DNA from: Evansella caseinilytica
Lineage (GTDB): Bacteria > Bacillota > Bacilli > Bacillales > Salisediminibacteriaceae
DNA: 64,000 nucleotides
Direction of reading: 5' to 3'
Assembly: GCF_900107275.1 (NCBI RefSeq)
Contig: NZ_FNPI01000016.1
Span: forward strand, 62,001 to 126,000
A program made the translations under genes and the position numbers. Shown piece by piece: positions 9,362 to 17,860 of the stretch. Position 1 is the first letter of the stretch; each line of letters opens with the position of its first letter. A model generated the notes under the pieces. It saw only the letters and a list, made by a program, of their open reading frames with translations. It was not told the DNA's origin and did no database searches.

Positions 9362-10060
9362 ATGAGACATATACTGGTAGTCGACGATGAAAAAGAAATC
9401 GGCGATTTGATTGCCATCTATCTGCAGAATGACGGCCTTGACATCTTCCGCGCTTACAATGGGCAGGAGGCACTGGAAGTATTCGAAAGAGAGCAGATCG
9501 ACCTGATGGTGCTTGATATCATGATGCCGGGGATTGACGGCATCGAGGTTTGTAAAAAAATCAGGGAAAAGCACAATATCCCGATATTGATGCTCAGTGC
9601 CAAAGCGGAGGACATGGACAAAATTATCGGTTTAATGACAGGTGCCGACGATTATATGATCAAGCCGTTCAATCCGCTGGAATTATTGGCAAGGGTAAAA
9701 TCCCTGATCCGCCGATCCTTTCATTACAGCGCCGAGCCGGCAAAAGCACAGTCCCAGCAAGAAGAAACGATCAAAATAAATTCCCTGGAAATCAACAAGA
9801 CGTATCATACCGTCCACCATAACGGCCATGAAATTCCATTGACATCAAAGGAATTTGACATCCTGTTTCTGCTGGTCAACAATCGGGGGCGTGTGTTCAG
9901 CGCCGAGGAAATCTTCGAGCTTGTTTGGAAGGAAAGCTACCTTGCTTCAAACAACACAGTCATGGTTCATATCAGCAACTTGCGTGACAAACTGGAAAAG
10001 GAACTCGGTTATAAGTTGATAAAAACAATATGGGGAGTAGGGTATAAAATTGAAGTATAA
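9362..10060 (+). CDS. OmpR-family response regulator, VanR-like
   Basis: DNA-binding response regulator. The receiver domain has the acidic pair DDE (residues 8-10), phosphoacceptor D52 in VLDIMMPG and the conserved K in YMIKPFNPLEL. A C-terminal winged helix follows (TSKEFDILFLLVNNRGRVFSAEEIF, SNNTVMVHISNLRDKLE, KTIWGVGYKIE). Over its length it resembles VanR of the vancomycin systems, especially ADDY.IKPF.PLEL.ARVK and the SNNT.HI..LR end, but overall OmpR families are hard to separate by eye. The ATG at 9362 has AAAAGGA 8 bases upstream; the ATG at 9353 does not. It overlaps the kinase gene by 11 bases. Confidence 0.88.
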   Translation: MRHILVVDDEKEIGDLIAIYLQNDGLDIFRAYNGQEALEVFEREQIDLMVLDIMMPGIDGIEVCKKIREKHNIPILMLSAKAEDMDKIIGLMTGADDYMIKPFNPLELLARVKSLIRRSFHYSAEPAKAQSQQEETIKINSLEINKTYHTVHHNGHEIPLTSKEFDILFLLVNNRGRVFSAEEIFELVWKESYLASNNTVMVHISNLRDKLEKELGYKLIKTIWGVGYKIEV

Positions 10061-11210
10061 ATATACCGCCGGACTGCAACGTCAACTGCTGAAGCTGTTA
10101 TTTTACAGTGCGCTGCTTGCAGCAGGGTTGACATTTCTCCTGATTATTTTCGTGCTAATGCTGGAGATTACCGGAATGCTGTTCGGTCCATTTAGAAACT
10201 TTCTACAGTTTATGTATTATAATCTCGGCCCGTGGTTGACGATTATTCTAACGGCAGCCGCGTTTTTTGTTCTGTTTGTCATCTTTCTTGTCAGAAAAAA
10301 AGCAGAGTATCTGGCACAAATTATCGAGGCTGTCGAAGAAGCCTCCAAAGGCAACTGGGAGGTGAAGCTCCCGGTTACTGCACAGGATGAACTCGGCAGG
10401 CTGGCTGCCAGCGTCAATTCAATGGCCGATCGGCTTCAGCTTTCGGTGGAAGAGGAACGGATGGCAGTCCATGCGAAAACAGAGCTCATCACGAACGTGT
10501 CTCATGATCTCAGAACGCCGCTAACTTCTGTCATCGGGTATTTGCGGCTGATTGACGACGACCGCTACAAGGATGAAGTGGAACTGCGATATTATGTCAA
10601 CATCGCTTATGAGAAATCGAAGCGGCTGGAACGGATGGTGAATGACCTTTTCGAATACACAAGGGTCAGCTCCGGCGGCTTAAAGCTCGCCGTTACGCCA
10701 ATCAACCTCGTGGAGCTAATCGGCCAGCTTGCTGCTCATTTTTCCTTGCAACTTGCTGAAGCCGGGATGGAAATCATCCTCTCATTTGAAAAAGACAAAG
10801 TCATGATTCCAGCTGATGGCGATAAATTGATGAGAGTGTTTGAAAATTTGATTTCCAATGCAGTGAAATATGGCAAAGACGGAAAAAAAGTAGTGATTAA
10901 GCTTGCCGAAAAGGAAAATAGCGTTCTCGTTCAGGTAATCAATTACGGTTCCCGTATTCCGTCCACGGAATTGCCCCATGTGTTCGAACGGTTTTATCGC
11001 GTTGAAAAATCCCGTTCGCTGGATACAGGCGGCTCAGGGCTTGGGCTTGCGATTGCCAAAAATATCATCGATTTACATCAGGGGACGATTTCCGTTGTCA
11101 GCGATGATTATGAAACCGTGTTTAAAGTGGAGCTGCCAAAAGCAGGTAACCCGCTGAACGCCATCGATTCAGAATCGGAATCGCTGACGGTGGCCGAAAA
11201 TCCAGACTGA
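10050..11210 (+). CDS. Membrane sensor histidine kinase, VanS-like
   Basis: Partner of the preceding regulator, translationally coupled by overlap, with a TTG start. Two membrane segments (about 15-38 and 61-81) flank a short outer loop of about 22 residues, so the sensor part is minimal. A HAMP region follows (about 82-132), then H152 in ITNVSHDLRTPLTSV and the ATPase boxes NLISNAVKYG, PHVFERFYRVEKSR and GGSGLGLAIAKNI. Closest recognisable relatives are VanS-type kinases. The ligand is unknown. An acidic Ser-rich tail of about 25 residues follows the catalytic domain. Confidence 0.87.
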   Translation: MKYKYTAGLQRQLLKLLFYSALLAAGLTFLLIIFVLMLEITGMLFGPFRNFLQFMYYNLGPWLTIILTAAAFFVLFVIFLVRKKAEYLAQIIEAVEEASKGNWEVKLPVTAQDELGRLAASVNSMADRLQLSVEEERMAVHAKTELITNVSHDLRTPLTSVIGYLRLIDDDRYKDEVELRYYVNIAYEKSKRLERMVNDLFEYTRVSSGGLKLAVTPINLVELIGQLAAHFSLQLAEAGMEIILSFEKDKVMIPADGDKLMRVFENLISNAVKYGKDGKKVVIKLAEKENSVLVQVINYGSRIPSTELPHVFERFYRVEKSRSLDTGGSGLGLAIAKNIIDLHQGTISVVSDDYETVFKVELPKAGNPLNAIDSESESLTVAENPD

Positions 11211-11224
11211 TACATTCCAACATC

Positions 11225-11255
11225 GGGGATGTTCCACACCTTATGGAGCATCCCC
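11225..11255 (+). terminator. Terminator of the VanRS-like pair
   Basis: GGGGATGTTCCA pairs with TGGAGCATCCCC (one G-U) around a 7-base loop, followed by TTTATTTAT. It separates the regulatory genes from ddl, so the ddl operon must have its own promoter. Confidence 0.85.
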
Positions 11256-11321
11256 TTTATTTATACGGCTCATCTCTCCCCTTCCTCCACAGCACGAGGG
11301 GGAGAAAAATCCCTTTAGAGC

Positions 11322-11579
11322 GTGTTCAAAAAGGCAATGGTTCCGCTCGATGCGCCCCAATTCCGCCTAATTACTGCTCACGTCCTGCGTCTGCGGTTGC
11401 TCGACGCAAATTGGCTTGATGAAGCATATTCGGATTGCATTTGTGAGCAACGGCGAAATGTCGTTATCCAGACTCCAGAAAACCACTCGCAGCCGGTCTG
11501 AAAAGAATGCATCAGCTCCACTCATTGCTTCGGCGTGTTTGTTCAAAAAGATAAAAAACGATCTTATTGAACAAACACC
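11322..11579. repeat. Dispersed repeat family B, copy 2
   Basis: Starts GTGTTCAAAAAGGCAATGG and ends with the hairpin GTTTGTTCAAAAAGAT ... ATCTTATTGAACAAACAC. The core words GAAAACCACTCGCAGCCGGTC and ATGCATCAGCTCCACTCATTG match copies 1 and 3 and the 48.3-kb array. Part of this copy (about 11361-11450) is unique. Confidence 0.8.
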
Positions 11580-11611
11580 TTTAGTATTTCTTAAGAGTTT
11601 CTTTATCTTTT
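11579..11611 (+). promoter_or_regulatory. Operator-like block upstream of ddl
   Basis: CTTTAGTATTT, CTTAAGAGTTT and CTTTATCTTTT follow each other at 11-bp spacing. They align with the block upstream of the VanR-like gene over roughly 45 bp, starting from AACAAACACC. A -10 box is not clear (TATAAG at 11644 is one candidate). Probable binding site of the VanR-like protein, by inference. Confidence 0.5.
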
Positions 11612-11680
11612 TTTACAGTGTTCTTTAAGTTCTGCCGCTATTGTATAAGTGTGAGGAAAAAACAGTCAACAGGTTAGGGG

Positions 11681-12850
11681 ATGAAAACATTGGAGTATCA
11701 ACTAAATTCAGCTTACGCAGCATGCCGCTACGAAAATGGCAGACAAAAAGTGATCTTGTTGTATGGTGGACAATCGGTGGAGCACGATGTCTCTCTGCAA
11801 ACAGCGCTGGCTGTGTTGCGGGGACTGAACAAGGAGAAATATCAAGTATGCCCTGTATATATCACAAAAACAGGAATTTGGAAGCCGCTGAAGAAACTGC
11901 CGCAAAAATTGGAGAACGTCCAGCAATTACAAATTGAAGCCGATTCGGCGGATACTATCTCCCAATCGATCGCCCGCTTTCTCGACCAGTGCCTGCAAAG
12001 CGTAGACAAGCCCATCATTTTTCCGGCGCTTCACGGAACAAATGGAGAAGACGGCACGCTCCAGGGACTGTTGGATTTATTGCAGCTGCCGTATATCGGA
12101 AATGGTGTGCTGTCTTCAGCCTTGAGCATCGATAAAGCAATGACAAAAGAAGTGTTGGCGAGAGCCTACATTCCGCAAGCGGAGCATATAACAATCCATC
12201 AGGCTGCCTGGTTGAAAAACGCGGATGCCATGCTGCAAGAACTGGAACAAACGATCGGCTTTCCGTGCTATGTGAAGCCTGCTAAACTTGGTTCGAGCGT
12301 AGGCATCCGCCGTTGTGCCGGTCTTCCGGAAACCGTGGAAGCGATAAAGAACGCTTTTTTTTACGATCGAAAATTAGTCATTGAGAAAGAAGTCGTCGGC
12401 AGAGAAATGCAAGTGGCAGTCCTCGGCAACGACGCCCCAAGCGCATCGCTTGTGGGGGAATATATCAAAGAGCGCGCCTTCATGGACTATGAAGCAAAAT
12501 ACCTCGACGGCAAGCTGATCCCGGTGATTCCTGCAAGGCTGAACAAGGAAACAGAACAGTTGATGAGAGAGATGGCCGTCCGGGCGTTTAAAGCACTTCA
12601 TGCCGCAGGCCTCATGCGCGTCGATTTCTTCGTGACAGAAAAAAATGACGTGTATCTCAATGAAGTAAACACGCTGCCAGGCTTTACCGCCCACAGCCTG
12701 TTTCCCGCACTTTGGGAAAAAACGGATGGCACAACTTATCCGGAATTATTGGAACGCTTAATTGGCTTGGCGCTGGAACGCCATGAGCAGCAGCAAAAAA
12801 TACAGTATACGAGGTGTACATATGATTCATCGATCCATTCAGCAAATTAA
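11681..12850 (+). CDS. ddl: D-alanine--D-alanine ligase
   Basis: Joins two D-Ala with ATP to make the dipeptide for peptidoglycan. The 389 residues carry the full ATP-grasp fold: YGGQSVEHDVSL (E34 of the substrate triad), FPALHGTNGEDGTLQG, KPAKLGSSVGI (triad Ser), the omega loop DYEAKY with Y274, and LNEVNTLPGFT. Y274 corresponds to E. coli DdlB Y216; lactate-specific ligases such as that of Leuconostoc have Phe there, so D-Ala-D-Ala is predicted. Met268 replaces the Tyr of the common FYDYEAKY motif. About 20 extra residues precede the core. The 3' end overlaps murF by 29 bases. Confidence 0.92.
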   Translation: MKTLEYQLNSAYAACRYENGRQKVILLYGGQSVEHDVSLQTALAVLRGLNKEKYQVCPVYITKTGIWKPLKKLPQKLENVQQLQIEADSADTISQSIARFLDQCLQSVDKPIIFPALHGTNGEDGTLQGLLDLLQLPYIGNGVLSSALSIDKAMTKEVLARAYIPQAEHITIHQAAWLKNADAMLQELEQTIGFPCYVKPAKLGSSVGIRRCAGLPETVEAIKNAFFYDRKLVIEKEVVGREMQVAVLGNDAPSASLVGEYIKERAFMDYEAKYLDGKLIPVIPARLNKETEQLMREMAVRAFKALHAAGLMRVDFFVTEKNDVYLNEVNTLPGFTAHSLFPALWEKTDGTTYPELLERLIGLALERHEQQQKIQYTRCTYDSSIHSAN

Positions 12851-14249
12851 CGACATGGTCAACGGAAAACTGGTAAAGGAAAAATACGTCAGCCAAGGCA
12901 TGATCAAAGGAGTTTCCATTGATACAAGAAGCATTGCGCCGGGAAACTTATTTGTTCCCATTAAGGGCGAGCGGTTCAACGGTCATCAATTTCTCGCGGA
13001 CGCCGTAAAAAGCGGTGCCGCCGCCGCGCTTTGGTGCGAAGACGAGCCCATGCCGGCGGAAGGAATACCGCTCATTATTGTAAAAGACACGTTAGAAGCT
13101 ATCCAGCAGCTGGCAAAGGAATACCGCCGGCAACTCCCCGTCAAAGTCATCGGCGTTACCGGCTCCAACGGGAAAACGTCCACCAAGGATATTTTAGCCG
13201 CTTTGCTGGGCACCCAATACCGAACACAGAAAACGACCGGAAATTTAAACAATCATCTCGGAGTTCCGCTGACGCTGTTGTCCCTTGCAGAAAATACAGA
13301 GATGGCTGTCGTGGAGATGGGAATGTCCGGATTAGGAGAAATAAAGCTGCTTTCCACCATCGCCAGTCCCAACGCCGCCATCATCACCAATATCAGCGAA
13401 GCCCATTTAACGGAGTTAAAAACAAAAGAAATGATTTTGCAGGCGAAGTTGGAAATTTTATCAGGGCTGCGAGAAAACGGCCTATTTATTTATAACGGGG
13501 ACGATCCTTATTTGAGCAGAGAATGCCGTATCTTATCCATGCTGGCGGAGTTGTCGTCTTCACCTGTATTGCAGATTGCCACCTTCGGCTGCGGCGCTGA
13601 CAATGACATCGCCCCCGCCTCCTGCACTGTGGAAAAGCAGGGCGTCACGTTTACGCTTCAGGGAGAAGAGAGTTGCCCGCCCTTCTTTCTGCCAATGCTC
13701 GGCAAGCACCAGATGTACAATGCGCTGGCTGCCGCGGCAGCAGCCAAGCACTTCGGTGTTTCCTATGACAATATCCGCCAGGGCCTGTTACAGGTGGAGG
13801 CAACCGGAATGCGAAATGAGCTGATAGAAGTGAAGCACCTTACGATCATGAATGATTCCTATAAGTCGAACCCGACAAGTCTGCGCGCTGCGTTGGACAC
13901 GCTGTATCAATTAACCGGCTATCAGCAGAAATTTGTCGTACTCGGTGATATGAACGGGATCGGCAACGAAATGGAGACGATCCGCTCCCACCGCGAAATC
14001 GGCGAGGAATTGGATGCGGAGCAAATCAGCTGCTTATTTACCATCGGCAGTCTGGCAGAACATATTGCGTCAGCGGCGAAAAAGCATTTTCCCGAAGAAA
14101 GAATTTTCTCTTTTCAGGAACAGGAAAGGGACGAACTGATTGCAAAGCTGAAAATGCTATTGACCGAAGAGACGATCGTTCTTGTGAAAAGCTCCCGTAA
14201 ACTGCAGCTGGAAAACATCGTCAATACGTTGTTGAAATCTACTGCCTGA
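12822..14249 (+). CDS. murF: UDP-MurNAc-tripeptide:D-Ala-D-Ala ligase
   Basis: Adds the dipeptide made by Ddl to UDP-MurNAc-tripeptide, the last cytoplasmic step of precursor synthesis. The 475 residues show the N-terminal domain (VSIDTRSIAPGNLFVPIKG), the Mur ATP site GVTGSNGKTSTKD, NLNNHLGVPLTLL, the central EMGMSG and ITNISEAHL, and the C-terminal MNDSYKSNPTSL and VVLGDMNGIG. The start ATG at 12822 has GAGGTG upstream and lies inside ddl, so the two are coupled. ddl-murF pairing is usual in Bacillus, but the nearby two-component system is not. Confidence 0.94.
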   Translation: MIHRSIQQINDMVNGKLVKEKYVSQGMIKGVSIDTRSIAPGNLFVPIKGERFNGHQFLADAVKSGAAAALWCEDEPMPAEGIPLIIVKDTLEAIQQLAKEYRRQLPVKVIGVTGSNGKTSTKDILAALLGTQYRTQKTTGNLNNHLGVPLTLLSLAENTEMAVVEMGMSGLGEIKLLSTIASPNAAIITNISEAHLTELKTKEMILQAKLEILSGLRENGLFIYNGDDPYLSRECRILSMLAELSSSPVLQIATFGCGADNDIAPASCTVEKQGVTFTLQGEESCPPFFLPMLGKHQMYNALAAAAAAKHFGVSYDNIRQGLLQVEATGMRNELIEVKHLTIMNDSYKSNPTSLRAALDTLYQLTGYQQKFVVLGDMNGIGNEMETIRSHREIGEELDAEQISCLFTIGSLAEHIASAAKKHFPEERIFSFQEQERDELIAKLKMLLTEETIVLVKSSRKLQLENIVNTLLKSTA

Positions 14250-14387
14250 CAGCTGTCTCCAACTGAAAAAGAAAAAAACAACAGCTGTGAAGGAAGCTGA
14301 GTTCCCCGCACTTCACGAGCTCCGGAGCTTGCCTCGGGAGGCGGCCAGACAACGCACGGACACAAAACAAAACGGAACGGAGGAAGA

Positions 14388-15614
14388 ATGGAAATGGACA
14401 GCTCATCTTTCCATCGAGACACATGGGTCGAAATTCACCTTGATAAAATCGAAAGCAACGTCCGAAAAATAAAAGGACATCTTCCCGCACATGTGAAATT
14501 TTTGGCGGTGGTCAAGGCCGACGCTTACGGCCACGGTGATTGGCCGGTGGCAAAAACCGCGCTTTCGGCAGGAGCCGACGGCCTCGCCGTCGCCCTTTTT
14601 ACAGAGGCATTGCAATTGCGACAAAACGGCATCAAAGCCCCCATCCTTGTCCTGTCAGCGATTTCACCTGAAGATGTGGACAGCGCACTTGAGCATGATA
14701 TCGCAGTGTCCGTCTTTCAAACCGCCTGTCTTGAGAAAATGCTGAAGCACAAAACAAGCCATCAGCCGCTGAAAATACACTTGAAAATAGATACAGGACT
14801 TGGCAGAATCGGCTTGCGGGAATATCATGAGCTTCAGCAAATACTCCCTCTGTTAAAAAGCGGGCACGTTCTCATGGAAGGCGTTTATACTCATTTTGCC
14901 ACCGCCGACAAAGAGGATACAAGCTATTATCAGCAACAATACGATAAGTTTCGCGACATTTGCCGTTGGCTGAACAAAGAAGGCGTTTCTCCCTCCATTC
15001 TCCATTGCGCAAACAGCGCCGCCGCCTTGCGCTTTCCTGACAAAGCCTTGGACGCCGTCCGCATCGGCTTGGCAATGGTCGGCATCTATCCTTCTGAGAA
15101 CATGCGCAAGATGCTGCCATTCTCATTAGAAACGGCGCTGTCGCTTCATTCGAAAATAGTTCAAGTAAAAAAAATCGCAAAGGGGAGCTTTGTCGGCTAC
15201 GGGAACGCCTATATGGCGAAAGCCGATGAATGGATTGCCACCGTTCCCGTCGGCTATGCCGATGGCTGGTTTCGCTGCTTCAAAGGCGCGCATGTATTAG
15301 CTGGCGGAAAACGAATGCCGATCATCGGCACGATTTACATGGATCAGTTAATGATCCGCCTCCCTGAAAAAATGGCTGAAGGAACACAAGTGACGCTCAT
15401 TGGCCGGCAAGGGAACGACGAAATTACGTTTTACGATTTAGCCCGGCATATCGGGACCGTCCCCTTGGAAATCCCTTTGATGATCAGCTATCGAGTTCCC
15501 CGAGTATTCTATCGTCATGGGGAAGTGACTGAAGTTCTCGGAGAACGGCTGTGGACAAGAAACTCCGGTGAATTATCCGCAAGAACGAGGAAAATGGTAG
15601 TGAGTCATTCATAA
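14388..15614 (+). CDS. alr: Alanine racemase
   Basis: PLP enzyme making D-Ala, the substrate of the Ddl encoded upstream. The 408 residues contain the PLP lysine in VVKADAYGHG, HLKIDTGLGRIGL, the catalytic Tyr region FVGYGNAY (the family usually reads SYGATY), PVGYADGW and GTIYMDQ. No membrane domain is present, so it is not a VanT-type serine racemase. GGAGG precedes two in-frame ATGs (14388, 14394); the first is used. It lies 138 bases after murF on the same strand and is likely cotranscribed; no clear terminator was seen between them. Confidence 0.92.
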   Translation: MEMDSSSFHRDTWVEIHLDKIESNVRKIKGHLPAHVKFLAVVKADAYGHGDWPVAKTALSAGADGLAVALFTEALQLRQNGIKAPILVLSAISPEDVDSALEHDIAVSVFQTACLEKMLKHKTSHQPLKIHLKIDTGLGRIGLREYHELQQILPLLKSGHVLMEGVYTHFATADKEDTSYYQQQYDKFRDICRWLNKEGVSPSILHCANSAAALRFPDKALDAVRIGLAMVGIYPSENMRKMLPFSLETALSLHSKIVQVKKIAKGSFVGYGNAYMAKADEWIATVPVGYADGWFRCFKGAHVLAGGKRMPIIGTIYMDQLMIRLPEKMAEGTQVTLIGRQGNDEITFYDLARHIGTVPLEIPLMISYRVPRVFYRHGEVTEVLGERLWTRNSGELSARTRKMVVSHS

Positions 15615-15643
15615 CATTCGTCATATATTTTTTCAATGGGGCT

Positions 15644-15879
15644 GTGTCAAAAGCCAAAACTATTTTAAAAAATTATCGGGGCAATGGCTCCGTGCTTGTC
15701 TCTTCCTCTGCAAGCACAGCTTCGATGACGATCCGTCGAGACAACTCGATGGGAAAGGCATCGTAGCTTTGCTCGTCGCTGCACGCTCGATAGGAAAAAA
15801 CCACTCCTATCGGGCTTTTAAAAAGATGCAGCTGCTTCGCTCATTGCTTCGGGGGTGTCTCAAAAGGGAAAAAACACCC
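15644..15879. repeat. Dispersed repeat family B, diverged copy 3
   Basis: Begins GTGTCAAAAG and ends in a hairpin GGGTGT...ACACCC containing TCAAAAGGG. Core words match the family: CAATGGCTCCG, AAAAACCACTC, AAAAAGATGCAGCTGCTTCG, CTCATTGCTTCG. It lies directly after alr and may terminate that operon. Nothing else is seen in 15615-16007. Confidence 0.65.
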
Positions 15880-16007
15880 ATTTTTGTCTGAAGCCGCGGC
15901 CGGGCTTTCTCCCCTCCATCAGCAAAAGCCCAATGCATGTTCCCTATTTATCGGTGCACACTAATCATTGGACGAAATCAACTCTGCGATGAAAAACTAG
16001 GGAGATT

Positions 16008-17264
16008 ATGATGAAAACGAGAGCGAGCATCCACCGGCATTTTTCCAAACAGAAGAACTACCAAGGCGTTTTTTTTATCACCGGCTTTCACAAAAAATCA
16101 GAGCGCTTCTCCGTCGGTACTTTAAAAAACAATGCCGTTGCCGAACTCGGCAGCTTTTCCGAAGGACTTAAGAAAGAGGAAAAAAGCGCGCTGGAGCAAA
16201 TCATTAACAAGAAAGCAGTCTCACGCAGCGGCCTAAAACTGCAAATCGCTCCCGGCATATGCGTGGAGCTGGCGTTTACTAAAATGGAAAAGCGACTGCT
16301 GACAAATCCCCGTTTTCTTCGATTCCGCACCGATATCGACTGGACGGAATGCACCTGGGGAAATTTGCTGATCGGCAACGATAGCGTGAAGCAGGAAGTG
16401 CATATCACTCACCCTGACAAGCCGCTCTGGAAAGAACCGCCGATCGTAAAAGACCAGTACATCAGCTATCTATACGAGATTGCACCGCTGATTCTGCCGT
16501 TTTTGCAGCAGCGCATGCTGACGGTTCTGCGTTATCCACACGGTATACACGGCGAAGGCTTCTATCAAAAAAACTGTCCTGCATACGCCCCGGAATTTAT
16601 CAAAACATATTTGGCGGACGATATTCACTATATTGTGTGCAACGATTTGTCTACCCTTTTATGGCTTGGAAATCAGCTCGCGCTGGAATTTCATGTTCCG
16701 TTTCATCACATCGGAAACGCGAATCCGTATGAGATTGTTTTTGATCTGGATCCCCCGTCACAAGCATATTTTCCGCTGGCCGTGAAGGCGGCGCTGGAAA
16801 TGAAGCAGCTGTTCGACAAATTTTCCATCCAAAGCTATCCGAAAATCTCCGGAAACAAAGGGCTGCAAATTCATGTCCCGATGGCGGATGCACCGCTGAC
16901 CTTCGAAGAAGCAAGGCATTTTACTTCTTTTATTGCTGCGTATATCGTTGAAAAACATCCGCACGAGTTTACGGTTGAGCGGATGAAAAAAAAGCGCGGG
17001 AACCGCTTGTACATCGATTATGTCCAACATTGGCGCGGAAAAACGATTATCTGTCCTTACTCAACCAGAGGTCGTGAAGGTGCTCCGGTTGCCGCCCCGC
17101 TATCTTGGGAGGAAGTCACAGCGGCATTGCGGCCGGATCAATACAATATTTTCACTGTGCTTGAGCGGATAAATAAAATCGGCTGTCCGTTTCACGACTA
17201 TTTTGAGCAAAAAAACGAACATCTTCTGGAAATGATAAAAAAAATAAAAGCAGTCAAAGCTTAG
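16008..17264 (+). CDS. ligD: LigD polymerase with N-terminal ligase-type OB domain
   Basis: Primase-type polymerase that fills and extends ends during NHEJ. Residues 125-410 are the POL domain: FDLDPP with metal-binding D246 and D248, SYPKISGNKGLQIHV, RLYIDYVQHWRGKT and CPYSTRGREGAPVAAPLSWEEV. Residues 15-115 are separate and look like the OB domain that normally closes a DNA ligase: SVGTLKNNAVAELGSFSEGL, LQIAPGICVELAF, NPRFLRFRTDIDWTECTW. The partner ligase protein has its own OB fold, so this one is extra. GGGAG precedes two adjacent ATGs (16008, 16011); the choice is uncertain. No Ku or ligase gene is adjacent. Confidence 0.9.
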   Translation: MMKTRASIHRHFSKQKNYQGVFFITGFHKKSERFSVGTLKNNAVAELGSFSEGLKKEEKSALEQIINKKAVSRSGLKLQIAPGICVELAFTKMEKRLLTNPRFLRFRTDIDWTECTWGNLLIGNDSVKQEVHITHPDKPLWKEPPIVKDQYISYLYEIAPLILPFLQQRMLTVLRYPHGIHGEGFYQKNCPAYAPEFIKTYLADDIHYIVCNDLSTLLWLGNQLALEFHVPFHHIGNANPYEIVFDLDPPSQAYFPLAVKAALEMKQLFDKFSIQSYPKISGNKGLQIHVPMADAPLTFEEARHFTSFIAAYIVEKHPHEFTVERMKKKRGNRLYIDYVQHWRGKTIICPYSTRGREGAPVAAPLSWEEVTAALRPDQYNIFTVLERINKIGCPFHDYFEQKNEHLLEMIKKIKAVKA

Positions 17265-17329
17265 GGAAACCTGCTTTCTGCTTTCCATCTCCTGCAACAA
17301 TATTATGTTCACTGGCAAATGACACTCGT

Positions 17330-17860
17330 TTACGCTCTTTCCCTTTTCAGCAGCACAATCTCCTGATACAGATGAGCCAGGGCAAACATCACCATCAGAA
17401 CACCGGGAATGATGAAAAAAATGACCGTACCTGCATTGGAATTGGAAAACTGCAAAGCATACCCGGCATAAGGAATCGTAAAGTTAGTGTATGAACCGAT
17501 AATATTATCTTGTGAAACCGGCAGAGAATCCGCATTTTCATTCTTATCTCCCTTTGTTATGAAGTGCGTTCCCCCTTCCTCTACTACCTCCACTATCCTG
17601 TGAGTAATCAACGTATTCGGCTGTTCCGACGAACGATATGTAATGATGTCACCAACTTGATAATTAGTTTTTGATTTTACCGCAATGATAGAGCCTGTTT
17701 TAATCGCCGGCTCCATTGATCCGGATTGGACAATAAACAATTGATAATTATGGAAAACCTTTTGTTTTTCGTCAGAGGCCTTGACAAGCGCAGTTGTCCC
17801 AAGAACAACTGTAAAAAGAATCAGAAAGAAAGTAACAACGATTGGGCCTTTCCTGATCAT
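17330..17860 (-). CDS. sipW: SipW-type signal peptidase I
   Basis: Membrane protease that removes signal peptides. The 176 residues show an N-terminal anchor (VTFFLILFTVVLGTTALV), the Ser region VQSGSMEPAI (S48), ITHRIVEV with H87 in place of the usual catalytic Lys, GDKNENAD, and a C-terminal membrane segment (VIFFIIPGVLMVMFALAHL). The Ser-His dyad and two-anchor layout mark the ER-type SipW class, which in B. subtilis processes TasA and TapA. No tasA- or tapA-like gene lies nearby. The bases 17861-18147 hold nothing I recognise. Confidence 0.88.
   Translation of the reverse strand: MIRKGPIVVTFFLILFTVVLGTTALVKASDEKQKVFHNYQLFIVQSGSMEPAIKTGSIIAVKSKTNYQVGDIITYRSSEQPNTLITHRIVEVVEEGGTHFITKGDKNENADSLPVSQDNIIGSYTNFTIPYAGYALQFSNSNAGTVIFFIIPGVLMVMFALAHLYQEIVLLKRERA

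Noticed and set aside
11681-12850. D-Ala-D-Lac ligase of a true vancomycin resistance cluster
   Set aside because: The specificity Tyr (Y274) is retained, and no vanH- or vanX-like gene is in the window.
14388-15614. VanT-type membrane serine racemase
   Set aside because: No membrane domain is fused; the length is that of an ordinary alanine racemase.
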